NCBI GenBank assembly: GCA_937898675.1
Contig: CALEJB010000034.1
Location: forward strand, 29,377-93,376
DNA from: an uncultured Prevotellaceae bacterium
Lineage (GTDB): Bacteria; Bacteroidota; Bacteroidia; Bacteroidales; Muribaculaceae
Reading direction: 5' to 3'
DNA: 64,000 nucleotides
Part shown: piece after piece, positions 25,682-34,244 of the stretch
How positions within the stretch are numbered: position 1 is the first letter of the stretch
How the letters are laid out: every line of letters starts with the position of its first letter
The notes under the pieces: generated by a model
Databases searched by the model: none
Told to the model about the DNA's origin: nothing
Seen by the model: only the letters and a program-made list of their open reading frames with translations
Program-made: the position numbers and the translations under genes

Positions 25682-28600
25682 TTACTGGAAGGCGTTCTCG
25701 CTCAGACCCTTGCCGCCCAGGGCGAGGTCCTTCATATAGGACGGAACGGGCTTGCCCAGATATTTGTCCACATACAGTTTGGCCAGATACTGGCTGAGCA
25801 TGAAGCCGTGTCCGCGCAGGCCGGTGAGCAGACCCGCATCGGGGTCAATGATATAGCGCGGCTCGATGTAGTAGCCCGCCCACACGGCATGGAAGCCGAC
25901 GGATGCCAAGTTGGGTATCCACTGGGCAAACATCTCGCTTACAATCTTGAGGAAGGCCTGACTGTTGTACTTCAGGTTTTGGCGTGCCTCATAGGGGTCG
26001 CAGTCGGGCGACGCACAACCGATGATCTGGCCGGTGTGCAGGAACTGCTGGCCGTAAACGGCGTTGAAGCCCTTGTAGTGGCGACGGTCGATAATCATGT
26101 CGAGCGAGTCGCCGTTGATGCCCATGTTGGGCAGACGGCGGGTGATGAATGCCTGGTGCTTGACGGGATAGAGCTGGGTGTCGATGCCGAGCATGTCGGT
26201 GAACTTCTCCGAGCCCCAGCCCATGGCGTTGACAAAGTGGTCGCAGGTATATTCCACATAGCGCTTGTCGTGGCGGCGCACCAGCACGCGGTATTTGTCG
26301 CCGGCGCGCTGCACATGCAGCACCTCGCAGTCCTCGAGCACCTCGCCGCCGTGCTGCTTGCCCACAGTGCGCACATACTCAATCGTGCGCCCGGGCGTGG
26401 CCTGCCAGCAGTTCTCCGAAATCAAGGCGTGGCTGTAGATGTTGTCATTGGGATTCCAGTAGGGCGAAATCTCCTTAGTAAAGTCCTTGCGGTCAATCAT
26501 GTAGGCCTCGCTCCAGGCACGTGACGCGTCAAGGGAGCGGTAGGTGGCGTCGTCGTGAACGAGGTTGACATAGCGGGTCATCTTCAGGTCGATGTTGCAG
26601 TGCTCTTGCACGTCGCGGAAGATTTCCAGGTTGTGCATGGCGATGTCACTGATGTCGGGGTTGGAGAAGGCGGGGCGTCCGCCGCCAATGCAACGCCATG
26701 TCGAGCCGCGGTCGTAGTTGACCAGGATGACGCGCTTGCCGGCCTCGGCAAAGTAGCGGAATGCCGCGCTACCGGCCATGCCGCCGCCGGCGACGATGAC
26801 CTCGGCCTCGGCTTTCTCGACGACAGCGCCGTGCTCAAAGACGAAGGTCTCCTTGGACTCGCCGTTATACACATCGCCCAATGTCACCTGATTGGCCAGC
26901 GGGGCGCGGGGCGTGCTGTCGCCGGTTACCTCGATGCCGTGGGCGCGCAGTATCTGCCTGGCGCGCGACACGCAGCGCTTGCCGCGGCAGGGACCCATGC
27001 CCATGCGGGTGGTGTGCTTGAGTTCGTCCACCGATATGTACTTGCGGTCGCCCACAATGGCGAGCAGGGTTTGCACATCCACGTCCTCGCAGTGGCATAC
27101 AAAGGCCTTGCCTTCCTCGGGATGGGTGAGTGGACGCATGTTCAGGGGCTCGGGATAGCGCTCCTTGAGGATGAAGCCGTGCACCTGGTTCAGGTCGTCG
27201 GCCTGGGTGGCCTGGACGCGGGCCACGTTGGTCTTGTTGTCCTTCTTGAGCACCTTTTCGATGACACCCTCGCCCACCTTGGCGCCGTTGTCGTCAACCA
27301 GGAACACTTCCTTGCCTTCTTCTACCTCATATTCTACTGGCAGGAACACCACGTTCTTGCGCTTGTCGTAGCCAAAGATGGCCAGGCCGGGGCAGTGGTT
27401 CACGCACTGCATGCAGCCGATGCACTTGTCGTAGTCAACCACGGGCACCGACGAGGTGGTGGGCTTGGTGATGGCTCCCTGCGGGCAAGAGAAGGTGCAG
27501 GGGTTGCAGGCAAAGCCGTACAGGCAGTTAATCTGCACATAGGGCTTGGCTGCCATGCGCTCCTCGCTGGGGATGCGCGCCTGTTCGAGCAGGCGCACGG
27601 GACGCTGCTGCGAGTCGATGTACTGGCGGGACACCTCCAGGTAATCCTCGTAGGGGAAACGCAGGCCCAGTTCCTGGGCCACTTCATAGGCCACCTGACG
27701 GCCGCGCAGCACGGCACTGGTGCCCTCGCCGATGCGGACAGCATCGCCGGCACCGTACACGTTGCGGCCAAATACCGAGCGGCCCTTGACGAGCAGCTGG
27801 TTGTCGGGGATGAGGCCCGTGCAGATGTTGATGATGTCGATGTCGTCAATCACGCGCTCGGTGCCGGGGATGGGCTGGAAATTGCGGCACTCGGCAATCA
27901 CGGCGCCCGTGATGCCGGTGTAGTCTTCGTTGGGGATGGCGCGCAGCAGCACGTGCGAGGTCATGATGGGGATGCCCAGACGGCGCACGCGGTTGGCCTG
28001 CACGGGGAATCCGCCCTCGTGGTCCATGCCCTCGATAATGGCCTTGATGGTTGCTCCTGCCTGCATGGCCTGGTAGCTGGTGAGGTAGCCGATGTTGCCG
28101 GCGCCCACGGTGAGCACGCGCTTGCCCAGCAGGGTGTGCTCCTGATTCATCATCTTCTGGAACACGGCGGCGGTGTAAACGCCCGGCACGTCATCGTTCT
28201 CAAACACGGGCATGAACGGCACGGCGCCAGTGGCCACCACCAGGTGGTCGGCGTCGATGTAGCTCACCTCCTGCGTGACGATGTTCTTGAGCGCGATGCG
28301 GCGGCCTTCGAGCAGGTCCCACACGGTGTTGTTGAGCAAGATGCCGTCATGATTGTCGCCGGCAAGGGTCTTGGCGATGTCAAAGCCGCGCATGCCGCCA
28401 AACTTCTGCTCCTTCTCAAAGAAGAAGAACTGATGGGTTTGCATATTGAACTGGCCGCCCTCGGTGGCGTTGTTGTCCACCACGATGTTGGGGATGCCCA
28501 GCGCGGTGAGCTGCTCGCGGCATGCCAGTCCGGCGGGACCGCCGCCAATGATGGCGACGGTGGTCTTGTAAATCTTGGTCTCGCTGGCGGCTCGGGCCTT

Positions 28601-28903
28601 GGCCTCGGGCATGTAGTCCTTGGAAATCTCGCGCACCTCCTTCACACCGTCAACGTTGGTGATGCAGATGCGGCGCACCTGGCCATCGACGAGCATCTCA
28701 CAGGCACCGCACTTGCCAATGCCGCACTCCAGGCTGCGGTTGCGGCCCGTGATGCTGTGGCTGTGAACAATAATTCCTGCCTGGTGAAGGGCGGCGGCGA
28801 TGGTTTTGCCCCTTTGCCCGCGAACGGTCCTGCCTTCAAACTGGAATTCAACGAATTCTTCTTTTGGTAGGTCAAGAATGGGATGTTTTTCTATCTTGTA
28901 CAT
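25682..28903 (-). CDS. Multi-cofactor amine/amino-acid oxidoreductase fusion (HcnA-HcnB-HcnC-like)
   Basis: 1073 aa, one continuous frame with these domains: (1) a plant-type [2Fe-2S] domain, residues about 15-95, with Cys60, Cys65, Cys68 and Cys80; (2) an FAD/NAD disulfide-oxidoreductase domain from about 113 (VAIIGGGPAGLACREQL) to about 450; (3) a ferredoxin-like region with Cys-rich motifs (CNPCTFSCPQGA, CIGCMQCVNHCPG); (4) a BFD-like [2Fe-2S] domain (FVCHCEDV ... GPCRGKRC); (5) a DAO-type FAD domain (VIVAGGGMAGSAAFRYFAEAG) to the end. In opine oxidase, D-hydroxyproline dehydrogenase and cyanide synthase these are separate subunits. The substrate is probably an amine or imino acid; identity unknown. 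Monocistronic. Confidence 0.85.
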   Translation of the reverse strand: MYKIEKHPILDLPKEEFVEFQFEGRTVRGQRGKTIAAALHQAGIIVHSHSITGRNRSLECGIGKCGACEMLVDGQVRRICITNVDGVKEVREISKDYMPEAKARAASETKIYKTTVAIIGGGPAGLACREQLTALGIPNIVVDNNATEGGQFNMQTHQFFFFEKEQKFGGMRGFDIAKTLAGDNHDGILLNNTVWDLLEGRRIALKNIVTQEVSYIDADHLVVATGAVPFMPVFENDDVPGVYTAAVFQKMMNQEHTLLGKRVLTVGAGNIGYLTSYQAMQAGATIKAIIEGMDHEGGFPVQANRVRRLGIPIMTSHVLLRAIPNEDYTGITGAVIAECRNFQPIPGTERVIDDIDIINICTGLIPDNQLLVKGRSVFGRNVYGAGDAVRIGEGTSAVLRGRQVAYEVAQELGLRFPYEDYLEVSRQYIDSQQRPVRLLEQARIPSEERMAAKPYVQINCLYGFACNPCTFSCPQGAITKPTTSSVPVVDYDKCIGCMQCVNHCPGLAIFGYDKRKNVVFLPVEYEVEEGKEVFLVDDNGAKVGEGVIEKVLKKDNKTNVARVQATQADDLNQVHGFILKERYPEPLNMRPLTHPEEGKAFVCHCEDVDVQTLLAIVGDRKYISVDELKHTTRMGMGPCRGKRCVSRARQILRAHGIEVTGDSTPRAPLANQVTLGDVYNGESKETFVFEHGAVVEKAEAEVIVAGGGMAGSAAFRYFAEAGKRVILVNYDRGSTWRCIGGGRPAFSNPDISDIAMHNLEIFRDVQEHCNIDLKMTRYVNLVHDDATYRSLDASRAWSEAYMIDRKDFTKEISPYWNPNDNIYSHALISENCWQATPGRTIEYVRTVGKQHGGEVLEDCEVLHVQRAGDKYRVLVRRHDKRYVEYTCDHFVNAMGWGSEKFTDMLGIDTQLYPVKHQAFITRRLPNMGINGDSLDMIIDRRHYKGFNAVYGQQFLHTGQIIGCASPDCDPYEARQNLKYNSQAFLKIVSEMFAQWIPNLASVGFHAVWAGYYIEPRYIIDPDAGLLTGLRGHGFMLSQYLAKLYVDKYLGKPVPSYMKDLALGGKGLSENAFQ

Positions 28904-28973
28904 GATAACGGTTATTGGTTATTGTTTTTACTGTCAATCAAAATCCGCCAGAAGACACGCTCTGACGATGTGG

Positions 28974-28981
28974 CAAATTTA
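28974..28981 (-). promoter_or_regulatory. -7 box of the oxidoreductase fusion gene
   Basis: Minus-strand TAAATTTG, 70 nt upstream of the ATG. No clear -33 element. Confidence 0.5.
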
Positions 28982-29063
28982 CAAATAATTCCCGATTTAT
29001 CAGCACTTTTCTCAAAAAGAAATGTCAAACCACTAAATTACAGTAATTTGACATTTCAATTTG

Positions 29064-29145
29064 TGCGTCTGATAGGACTCGAACCTACACAACCGGAGTT
29101 ACCAGATCCTAAGTCTGGCGCGTCTACCAATTTCGCCACAGACGC
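29064..29145 (-). tRNA. tRNA-Leu (anticodon UAG)
   Basis: 82 nt on the minus strand. Acceptor stem GCGTCTG/CAGACGC with discriminator A; anticodon stem CCAGA/TCTGG enclosing CTTAGGA, anticodon TAG; T-arm GTTCGAGTC present; long variable arm (TAACTCCGGTT) as expected of a class II leucine tRNA. CCA is not encoded. Confidence 0.95.
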
Positions 29146-29165
29146 AAGAACTTTGCAATTGCCTG

Positions 29166-29173
29166 CAAAAGTA
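29166..29173 (-). promoter_or_regulatory. -7 box of tRNA-Leu promoter
   Basis: Minus-strand TACTTTTG, 20 nt upstream of the mature tRNA 5' end, immediately after the xseB terminator. Confidence 0.5.
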
Positions 29174-29177
29174 CTAC

Positions 29178-29213
29178 ATTTTTCGGACTCAGCGCGCTGT
29201 TTTTCCGAAAAAT
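29178..29213 (-). terminator. Terminator of xseB
   Basis: ATTTTTCGGA / TCCGAAAAAT, a perfect 10-bp stem with a 16-nt loop, beginning 10 nt past the xseB stop. The AT-rich 3' arm supplies the U-rich tract. Confidence 0.65.
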
Positions 29214-29223
29214 CGAGCTGGTG

Positions 29224-29433
29224 TCAACCCTGCTGCTCGATGGTGGCGAGGATTTGCTCCAGTTCCTTGTCGGCGGCGGTGAGCTTGCTGCGGCAGATGT
29301 CGAGCAACTCCTTGCTGCGCCGGGTGTAACCCGTGAGGTCATCGATGCTGCACTCGGGCGACTGCATCTTCTGCACAATCTGCTCAAGTTCGTCCACGGC
29401 CTGGGAATAGGTCATTGTTGCGTTTTCTTCCAT
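29224..29433 (-). CDS. xseB: Exodeoxyribonuclease VII small subunit
   Basis: 69 aa, normal length. Helical hairpin protein with the conserved TYSQAVDELEQIVQKMQSPE and SKELLDICRSKL segments. It binds XseA to form exonuclease VII, which degrades single-stranded DNA in both directions. It starts 14 nt downstream of xseA. The second Met (codon 7, before TYSQA) is an alternative start. Confidence 0.92.
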   Translation of the reverse strand: MEENATMTYSQAVDELEQIVQKMQSPECSIDDLTGYTRRSKELLDICRSKLTAADKELEQILATIEQQG

Positions 29434-29447
29434 TGTTCTATCTTGTT

Positions 29448-30764
29448 TCAGTTGTTATCGATTTGGTTGACAGTTGCATTGGCGGTGCCGGCGGCGAACT
29501 GCACCGTCACTTGGTCGCCCGGCTGCAAAGCGGCCGCGGCGGTGACGCACTTGCCGTCACGCGTGACAAGCGCATAGCCACGGCGCAGGGTGCCCTCGGG
29601 CGACAATAGCGCCGCCTTGTCATTCAGCGCCTGCAGGCGCTGTTTCTCTTGCTGCATGAGGCCGGTGACAGCATTCCCTATGCGCTCGGCATTGCGGTCG
29701 AGGCGTGTGCGCTGGACGGTGATGAGGCTGGTGGCCGCCATGGGAATGGTGCGGGCAAAGTTGTCAAGGCGCAAACGGTTGGCATCGACAATGCGCCCTG
29801 CGGTGGCTGGAATCATGCTGGTGTAATAGGCCATCTGCTCCTTGGCCTGCCCCAGCTTGTCGCGCACGGCAGCGGTGACATCATCCTGAAATTCAATGAG
29901 TCGGGCAAGCGCATTGGTGCCCCGCTGGATGAGCCACTCGGCAGCAGCGGTGGGCGTCTTGACGCGCATGGCAGCCACATAGTCGAGCACCGTCTCGTCG
30001 CGGTCATGCCCAATGCCCACAATCACGGGAATGGGGAACTGGGCGACAGCGGCAGCCAAGTCGTAGTTGTCAAAGGAATTGAGTTCGGAGGTCGCCCCGC
30101 CACCGCGTATAATGACCACGCAGTCAAACAAATCAATGTGTGCATTGATGCGGTCAATCGCGGCAAGCACGCTGGGAACAGTCTGCGTCCCTTGCATCAA
30201 GGCAGGAAACAGGCAGGTATAATACTGCAGCCTGTAAGCATTGCGGCGCAACTGGTCCATGAAGTCGCCATAACCCGCTGCCGACGGCGACGAGATGACG
30301 GCAATGCGCTGTGGCACATCGGGCCACGGCAACTGCTTGTTGTCGTCGATGATGCCCTCGGCGGTGAGCCGGTCAAGGATTTCCTTGCGCTGGCGGGCCA
30401 TGTCGCCGATGGTATAACTTGGGTCTATGTCATTGACAATGGCCTTGATGCCGAACTGTCGGTGGAAGTTGGCCGAGACATTGACGAGCACCTTCATGCC
30501 TGTGGCAAGAGACTGCCCCGTGGCTCTGCTGAACTTGTGATTGAGAACACCGTAGATGCTGGACCAGATGATGCCGCCAATCTTGGCAACCGTATTGCCG
30601 CCGGCATCCTTTTCCAGCAGTTCCATATAGCAATGCCCTCTGCTCGTACGCACGTCGCTCAACTCGGCGGTCACCCATTGGCGCAACGAAGGTTTGCCGT
30701 TGACTTCACGCTCGATGAGCGCTGTATATTCGCTCAGGCTGATGCCTTTAGACTGGGTGTCCAT
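29448..30764 (-). CDS. xseA: Exodeoxyribonuclease VII large subunit
   Basis: 438 aa. N-terminal OB-fold (ISLSEYTALIEREVNG, SRGHCYMELLEKD), then the catalytic domain with IAVISSPSAAGYGDFMDQ, IIRGGGATSELNSFDNYDLA and VGIGHDRDETVLD, followed by coiled coil and a C-terminal beta segment (SPEGTLRRGYALVT). Full length. It lies 3 nt after the DUF3256 gene stop and is followed by xseB, so the three are probably co-transcribed. Confidence 0.97.
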   Translation of the reverse strand: MDTQSKGISLSEYTALIEREVNGKPSLRQWVTAELSDVRTSRGHCYMELLEKDAGGNTVAKIGGIIWSSIYGVLNHKFSRATGQSLATGMKVLVNVSANFHRQFGIKAIVNDIDPSYTIGDMARQRKEILDRLTAEGIIDDNKQLPWPDVPQRIAVISSPSAAGYGDFMDQLRRNAYRLQYYTCLFPALMQGTQTVPSVLAAIDRINAHIDLFDCVVIIRGGGATSELNSFDNYDLAAAVAQFPIPVIVGIGHDRDETVLDYVAAMRVKTPTAAAEWLIQRGTNALARLIEFQDDVTAAVRDKLGQAKEQMAYYTSMIPATAGRIVDANRLRLDNFARTIPMAATSLITVQRTRLDRNAERIGNAVTGLMQQEKQRLQALNDKAALLSPEGTLRRGYALVTRDGKCVTAAAALQPGDQVTVQFAAGTANATVNQIDNN

Positions 30765-30767
30765 ATA

Positions 30768-31409
30768 TCACTTGACGGTTTTGATCTTCACGCCATTGAT
30801 GCGGTAGTTGAGCGTTTCCTTGATATAGGGAGCAAAGCGCATATACTGGCCCGGACCAATGCTCTCCTTGGCCTTGAATACCGCCTCAAGTCCATCGTGA
30901 CGCTCGCCCGAGAAATGCATCTCGATGAACGGGAACGGCATCAAAACCGAAAGTTCGTCGCGCATGTCAGCCGACATGGACTTTAAGATAAAATCGTCAA
31001 GTTCAGGCGTCTTGAAAACCTTGCCAGCCTTCACGGGCTGCCACTGGGCATTCCAAAAAGTGATGCGGCTGTCAGGGGTCGGGGTGAGTACCGTCTCGAT
31101 GAGAGCGACAACAGTGTCGCGGCCATTGACCATCATGCGCATCTCCACCGTCTTGCTGGCGCTCGACTGAACTTTGAGCCACGTGCTGTCCATATCCACC
31201 AAACGGCTATCGCCGTCCTCAAGATTTGATATGGCGACATTCTGACCGTTGAGATGGTAATCTACCATGTCAAGACGGTTGGTGCGGGTGAGCAGGACAA
31301 AGATTTTTCCAGGCTCGCTCGCAAACAGGTCACCGACAGTGCGCGCCGCCACTGTCGAGGGCAGCAGCGACAACAGCAACAGGATGATTGAGGCAGTTGA
31401 TTTGGTCAT
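30768..31409 (-). CDS. DUF3256 family exported protein
   Basis: 213 aa with a signal peptide (MTKSTASIILLLLSLLPSTVAA). It matches the Bacteroidales family DUF3256: an early GDLFASEPGKIFVLLTRTNRLDMVDY segment and ALIETVLTPTPDSRITFWN. The protein is beta-rich and its function is unknown. Tight spacing to xseA (3 nt) is probably only a transcriptional convenience. Confidence 0.85.
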   Translation of the reverse strand: MTKSTASIILLLLSLLPSTVAARTVGDLFASEPGKIFVLLTRTNRLDMVDYHLNGQNVAISNLEDGDSRLVDMDSTWLKVQSSASKTVEMRMMVNGRDTVVALIETVLTPTPDSRITFWNAQWQPVKAGKVFKTPELDDFILKSMSADMRDELSVLMPFPFIEMHFSGERHDGLEAVFKAKESIGPGQYMRFAPYIKETLNYRINGVKIKTVK

Positions 31410-31422
31410 CTCTAATGAGTTA

Positions 31423-31471
31423 GGGGTGTGGGGTTAGGAGTGTACTGATGCTACTCCTGACTCCACACTCC
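31423..31471 (-). repeat. Imperfect palindrome between M48 and DUF3256 genes
   Basis: GGGTGTGGGGTTAGGAGT and ACTCCTGACTCCACACTCC form a long, slightly mismatched stem around an 11-nt loop. It may be a terminator for the M48 gene or an extragenic palindromic element. No T-run. Confidence 0.45.
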
Positions 31472-31484
31472 TTACTTCTCACTA

Positions 31485-32279
31485 TTATTTGCCGTACTGC
31501 TTCTTCACTTCGGGCAGCCACTTCTTGATGTCGGCGATGCGGGTCTCATGGCTCGGGTGCGAACTCAAGAACTCAGGCACGCTAGTCGACGAGGAGGCCT
31601 CCATCTTCTGCCAGAAGGTAACAGCGACATCGGGGTTGTAGCCGGCGATGGTCATCAGCACCAGACCCATCTTGTCGGCCTCGCTCTCGTGCTTGCGCGA
31701 GAACGGCTGCATCACGCCATATTGGGCGCCAAGGCCATAAACCTGCTGGGCAATCTGCTGGGTTGCAGCACTCTTGCCGCTGGTAAAGATGCTGACTGCG
31801 CTGGCGCCATACTGGGCGAGCACTTGCTGGCTCATGCGCTCGTTGCTGTGCTTGGCAACGGCATGTGCCACCTCGTGGCCGACGACAACAGCGAGTTCAT
31901 CGTCGCTGCTCACCAGGTTCATGATGCCCTCATACACGACAATCTTGCCGCCAGGCATGCACCAAGCGTTGATTTCGTCACTCTTGACAAGATTGAACTC
32001 CCACTGGAAATTCTGGATTTCGCTCTCATAGCCATTAGCCCTGAGGTAAGCCTCGGTAGCGGCAGCAATGCGCTGGCCCACACGGGTCACCATGGCACTC
32101 TGGGTCTTTTGGCCCGAAACTTTGGCGGTCTGCATAAAGCTTGCGTACTCCTGGAGACTTGCCTGCAGCACCTCGCTGTCACTCACGAGGTTCAACTGCT
32201 TGCGGCCTGTGATGGGAACCGAACCGCAACTGGTCAGCAGCAATGCCGCTACAGCCAGCATAGTGATGATTTTTTTCAT
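31485..32279 (-). CDS. M48 family metalloprotease lipoprotein
   Basis: 264 aa. Lipoprotein signal with Cys18 (LLLTSCGS), then the M48 domain with zinc site HEVAH at residues 135-139 and the third ligand in KHESEADKMG. INAWCMPGGKIVVYEG precedes the active site, as in the periplasmic LoiP/YcaL/BepA group. It probably degrades or checks envelope proteins. The Met two codons upstream is less likely as the start. Confidence 0.93.
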   Translation of the reverse strand: MKKIITMLAVAALLLTSCGSVPITGRKQLNLVSDSEVLQASLQEYASFMQTAKVSGQKTQSAMVTRVGQRIAAATEAYLRANGYESEIQNFQWEFNLVKSDEINAWCMPGGKIVVYEGIMNLVSSDDELAVVVGHEVAHAVAKHSNERMSQQVLAQYGASAVSIFTSGKSAATQQIAQQVYGLGAQYGVMQPFSRKHESEADKMGLVLMTIAGYNPDVAVTFWQKMEASSSTSVPEFLSSHPSHETRIADIKKWLPEVKKQYGK

Positions 32280-32319
32280 AATCAATGATATGGTGTTTGA
32301 TGAATAACTTCTGATTTTT

Positions 32320-33429
32320 TTACTTATGCGTTTTCACGACCTGTGTGGGCGGCAATGTCTCGTTGCGGCGGTCAACGGCGCCAATGACGCGCGTTGCGAG
32401 CTGCTTGAACGCGGCCCCCGACACATCGCTGGCCATGACCACGGGCTTGCCGTCGTCACTACCCTTGCAGATGCCTGCCACGAGGGGAATCTGCCCCAGC
32501 AGTTCCACGTTCAGCGTCTCGGCCAGGTTCTTGCCGCCGTCACGGCCAAAGATGAAATACTGCTCATCGGCATGGGCAGCAGGCGTGAACCACGACATAT
32601 TCTCGACAATGCCCAGCACGGGCACATTCACATGCTCGCCCAGGAACATGCTGATGCCCTTGCGCGCGTCGGCCAGGGCCACCTGCTGCGGCGTGGTGAC
32701 CACGATGGCTCCCGTGATGGCAAGCGTCTGTACCAGCGTCAGGTGAATGTCGCTGGTGCCCGGCGGCATGTCGATGATAAAGTAGTCCAACTCGCCCCAG
32801 TCGGCCTCGGTGATGAGCTGGCGCAAGGCGTTGCTGGCCATGGCACCGCGCCACAGCACGGCCTTGTCCTTGTCAACGAGGAAACCGATAGAGAGCATCT
32901 TCACCCCATATTTCTCCAACGGGATGATGAGATTCTTGCCGTTAACCTCGTGCATATAGAGCTGCTCCTGCTCGGCACCGAACATCTTGGGCATCGAGGG
33001 GCCAAAAATATCGGCATCCAGCAGACCCACGCGGTAACCCTGCAGTGCGAGAGCCACCGCCAAGTTGCAGGCGATGGTGGACTTGCCCACGCCGCCCTTG
33101 CCGCTGCTCACGCCGATGATGTTCTTCACGCCGGGCAGAACAGGCTCCTCTTCACCGGCCTCGGGATTGGCCTCACGCGTCTTGACGGTGATATTGCCCT
33201 TGATGTCCACTTCCTCTCCCACATGGGCCAGGATGGCGGCCTCGGCGGCGCGCGTCACGCTCTTGATAAAGGGGTCGGTAGGGCGCTCAAACGTGAGCGA
33301 GAAGCTCACGCGGTTGCCGTCGATGCGGATGTCGTCGTTTACCATGCCCATGTCCACGATGTCACGGCCAGTGCCGGGATAGCGCACCGTGCTCAGGGCG
33401 TCTATAATCAGTTTTGGATAGATGGTCAT
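32320..33429 (-). CDS. Mrp/NBP35-type iron-sulfur carrier ATPase
   Basis: 369 aa. N-terminal MIP18/DUF59 domain (YPKLIIDALSTVRYPG), then a P-loop ATPase with deviant Walker A (VSSGKGGVGKSTIACNLAVA) and the DADIFGPSMP, DYFIIDMPPGTSDIHLT and SWFTPAA motifs. The usual C-terminal CxxC pair of the Mrp family is not visible after the SWFT motif, which would affect cluster binding. It is expected to carry or deliver Fe-S clusters. It lies between trmB and the M48 gene. Confidence 0.93.
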   Translation of the reverse strand: MTIYPKLIIDALSTVRYPGTGRDIVDMGMVNDDIRIDGNRVSFSLTFERPTDPFIKSVTRAAEAAILAHVGEEVDIKGNITVKTREANPEAGEEEPVLPGVKNIIGVSSGKGGVGKSTIACNLAVALALQGYRVGLLDADIFGPSMPKMFGAEQEQLYMHEVNGKNLIIPLEKYGVKMLSIGFLVDKDKAVLWRGAMASNALRQLITEADWGELDYFIIDMPPGTSDIHLTLVQTLAITGAIVVTTPQQVALADARKGISMFLGEHVNVPVLGIVENMSWFTPAAHADEQYFIFGRDGGKNLAETLNVELLGQIPLVAGICKGSDDGKPVVMASDVSGAAFKQLATRVIGAVDRRNETLPPTQVVKTHK

Positions 33430-33462
33430 ATTAGATTTTTTAGAGTCCTTGGTTTTAAGTCC

Positions 33463-34242
33463 TTATTTGTTTTCTTGGTCCTCGTTAGCCACGAGTTGCG
33501 GCATCTGTATGTAGCCGCGGTTGTAACTGCGGTAGGTGTCGGGCTCGAGGTCGATGTCGGGCTCGACGAGTTCCAGGCCGTGCGGCAGACCAAAGCGGAT
33601 ATATTTGATGGTCAGGCCGCGCTGCAGCCACTGCATCTCATAGTGCGTCTTGATGTCCAGGATGTCGTTGCACAGGCCGCTGGCGTACAAGTCGTCGGTG
33701 TCGGCGTCGACGGGCAGGCGGTTCTGTTCCACCAGGGCATGGGTGTAGGCATACAGGAAGGGGCTGTCGGTCTTGAGGTGGACGATGCCGCCGTCGCGCA
33801 GGATGTGGCGGTAATTGGCCAGAAAACGCGTTGATGTCAGACGCTTGTTCACCTTCTTCATCTGCGGGTCGGGAAATGTAATCCACAGTTCTGACACCTC
33901 GTCGGGGGCGAACAGGCGGTCGATGAGTTCGATGCTCGTGCGCAGGAATGCCACATTGGGCAACTGCAGCTCGGTGGCGAGTTTGGCACCGGTCCACATG
34001 CGTGCGCCCTTGATGTCCACGCCGATGTAGTTCTTGCCGGGGAAACGCTGGGCGAGGCCCACGGCATATTCGCCCTTGCCACAGCCCAGTTCCAGCACGA
34101 TGGGATTATCGTTCTTGAAATACAGCTCGTTCCACTTGCCGCGCATGGGGCATGCTCCCTGCTCCAGCACCCCAAAGGGATATTGGAACACGCATGCCAT
34201 CGTGTCCATGTCGGCAAACTTCTTGAGTTTGTTCTTGCCCAT
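33463..34242 (-). CDS. trmB: tRNA (guanine46-N7)-methyltransferase
   Basis: 259 aa. S-adenosylmethionine site VLELGCGKGEYAVGLAQRFP, followed by IGVDIKGARMW, ITFPDPQMKKVNKRLTS (family signature) and HLKTDSPFLYAYT. It forms m7G at position 46 of tRNAs. The N-terminus (KNKLKKFADMDTM) is typical of Bacteroidota TrmB. It starts 2 nt after the LRR-dockerin gene stop, so it may be read from that transcript. Confidence 0.96.
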   Translation of the reverse strand: MGKNKLKKFADMDTMACVFQYPFGVLEQGACPMRGKWNELYFKNDNPIVLELGCGKGEYAVGLAQRFPGKNYIGVDIKGARMWTGAKLATELQLPNVAFLRTSIELIDRLFAPDEVSELWITFPDPQMKKVNKRLTSTRFLANYRHILRDGGIVHLKTDSPFLYAYTHALVEQNRLPVDADTDDLYASGLCNDILDIKTHYEMQWLQRGLTIKYIRFGLPHGLELVEPDIDLEPDTYRSYNRGYIQMPQLVANEDQENK

Positions 34243-34244
34243 TT

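Noticed and set aside
26555..28870. A 771-codon plus-strand open frame opposite the oxidoreductase fusion
   Set aside because: Antisense frame with no domain; the minus strand encodes clear cofactor-binding motifs over the whole length.
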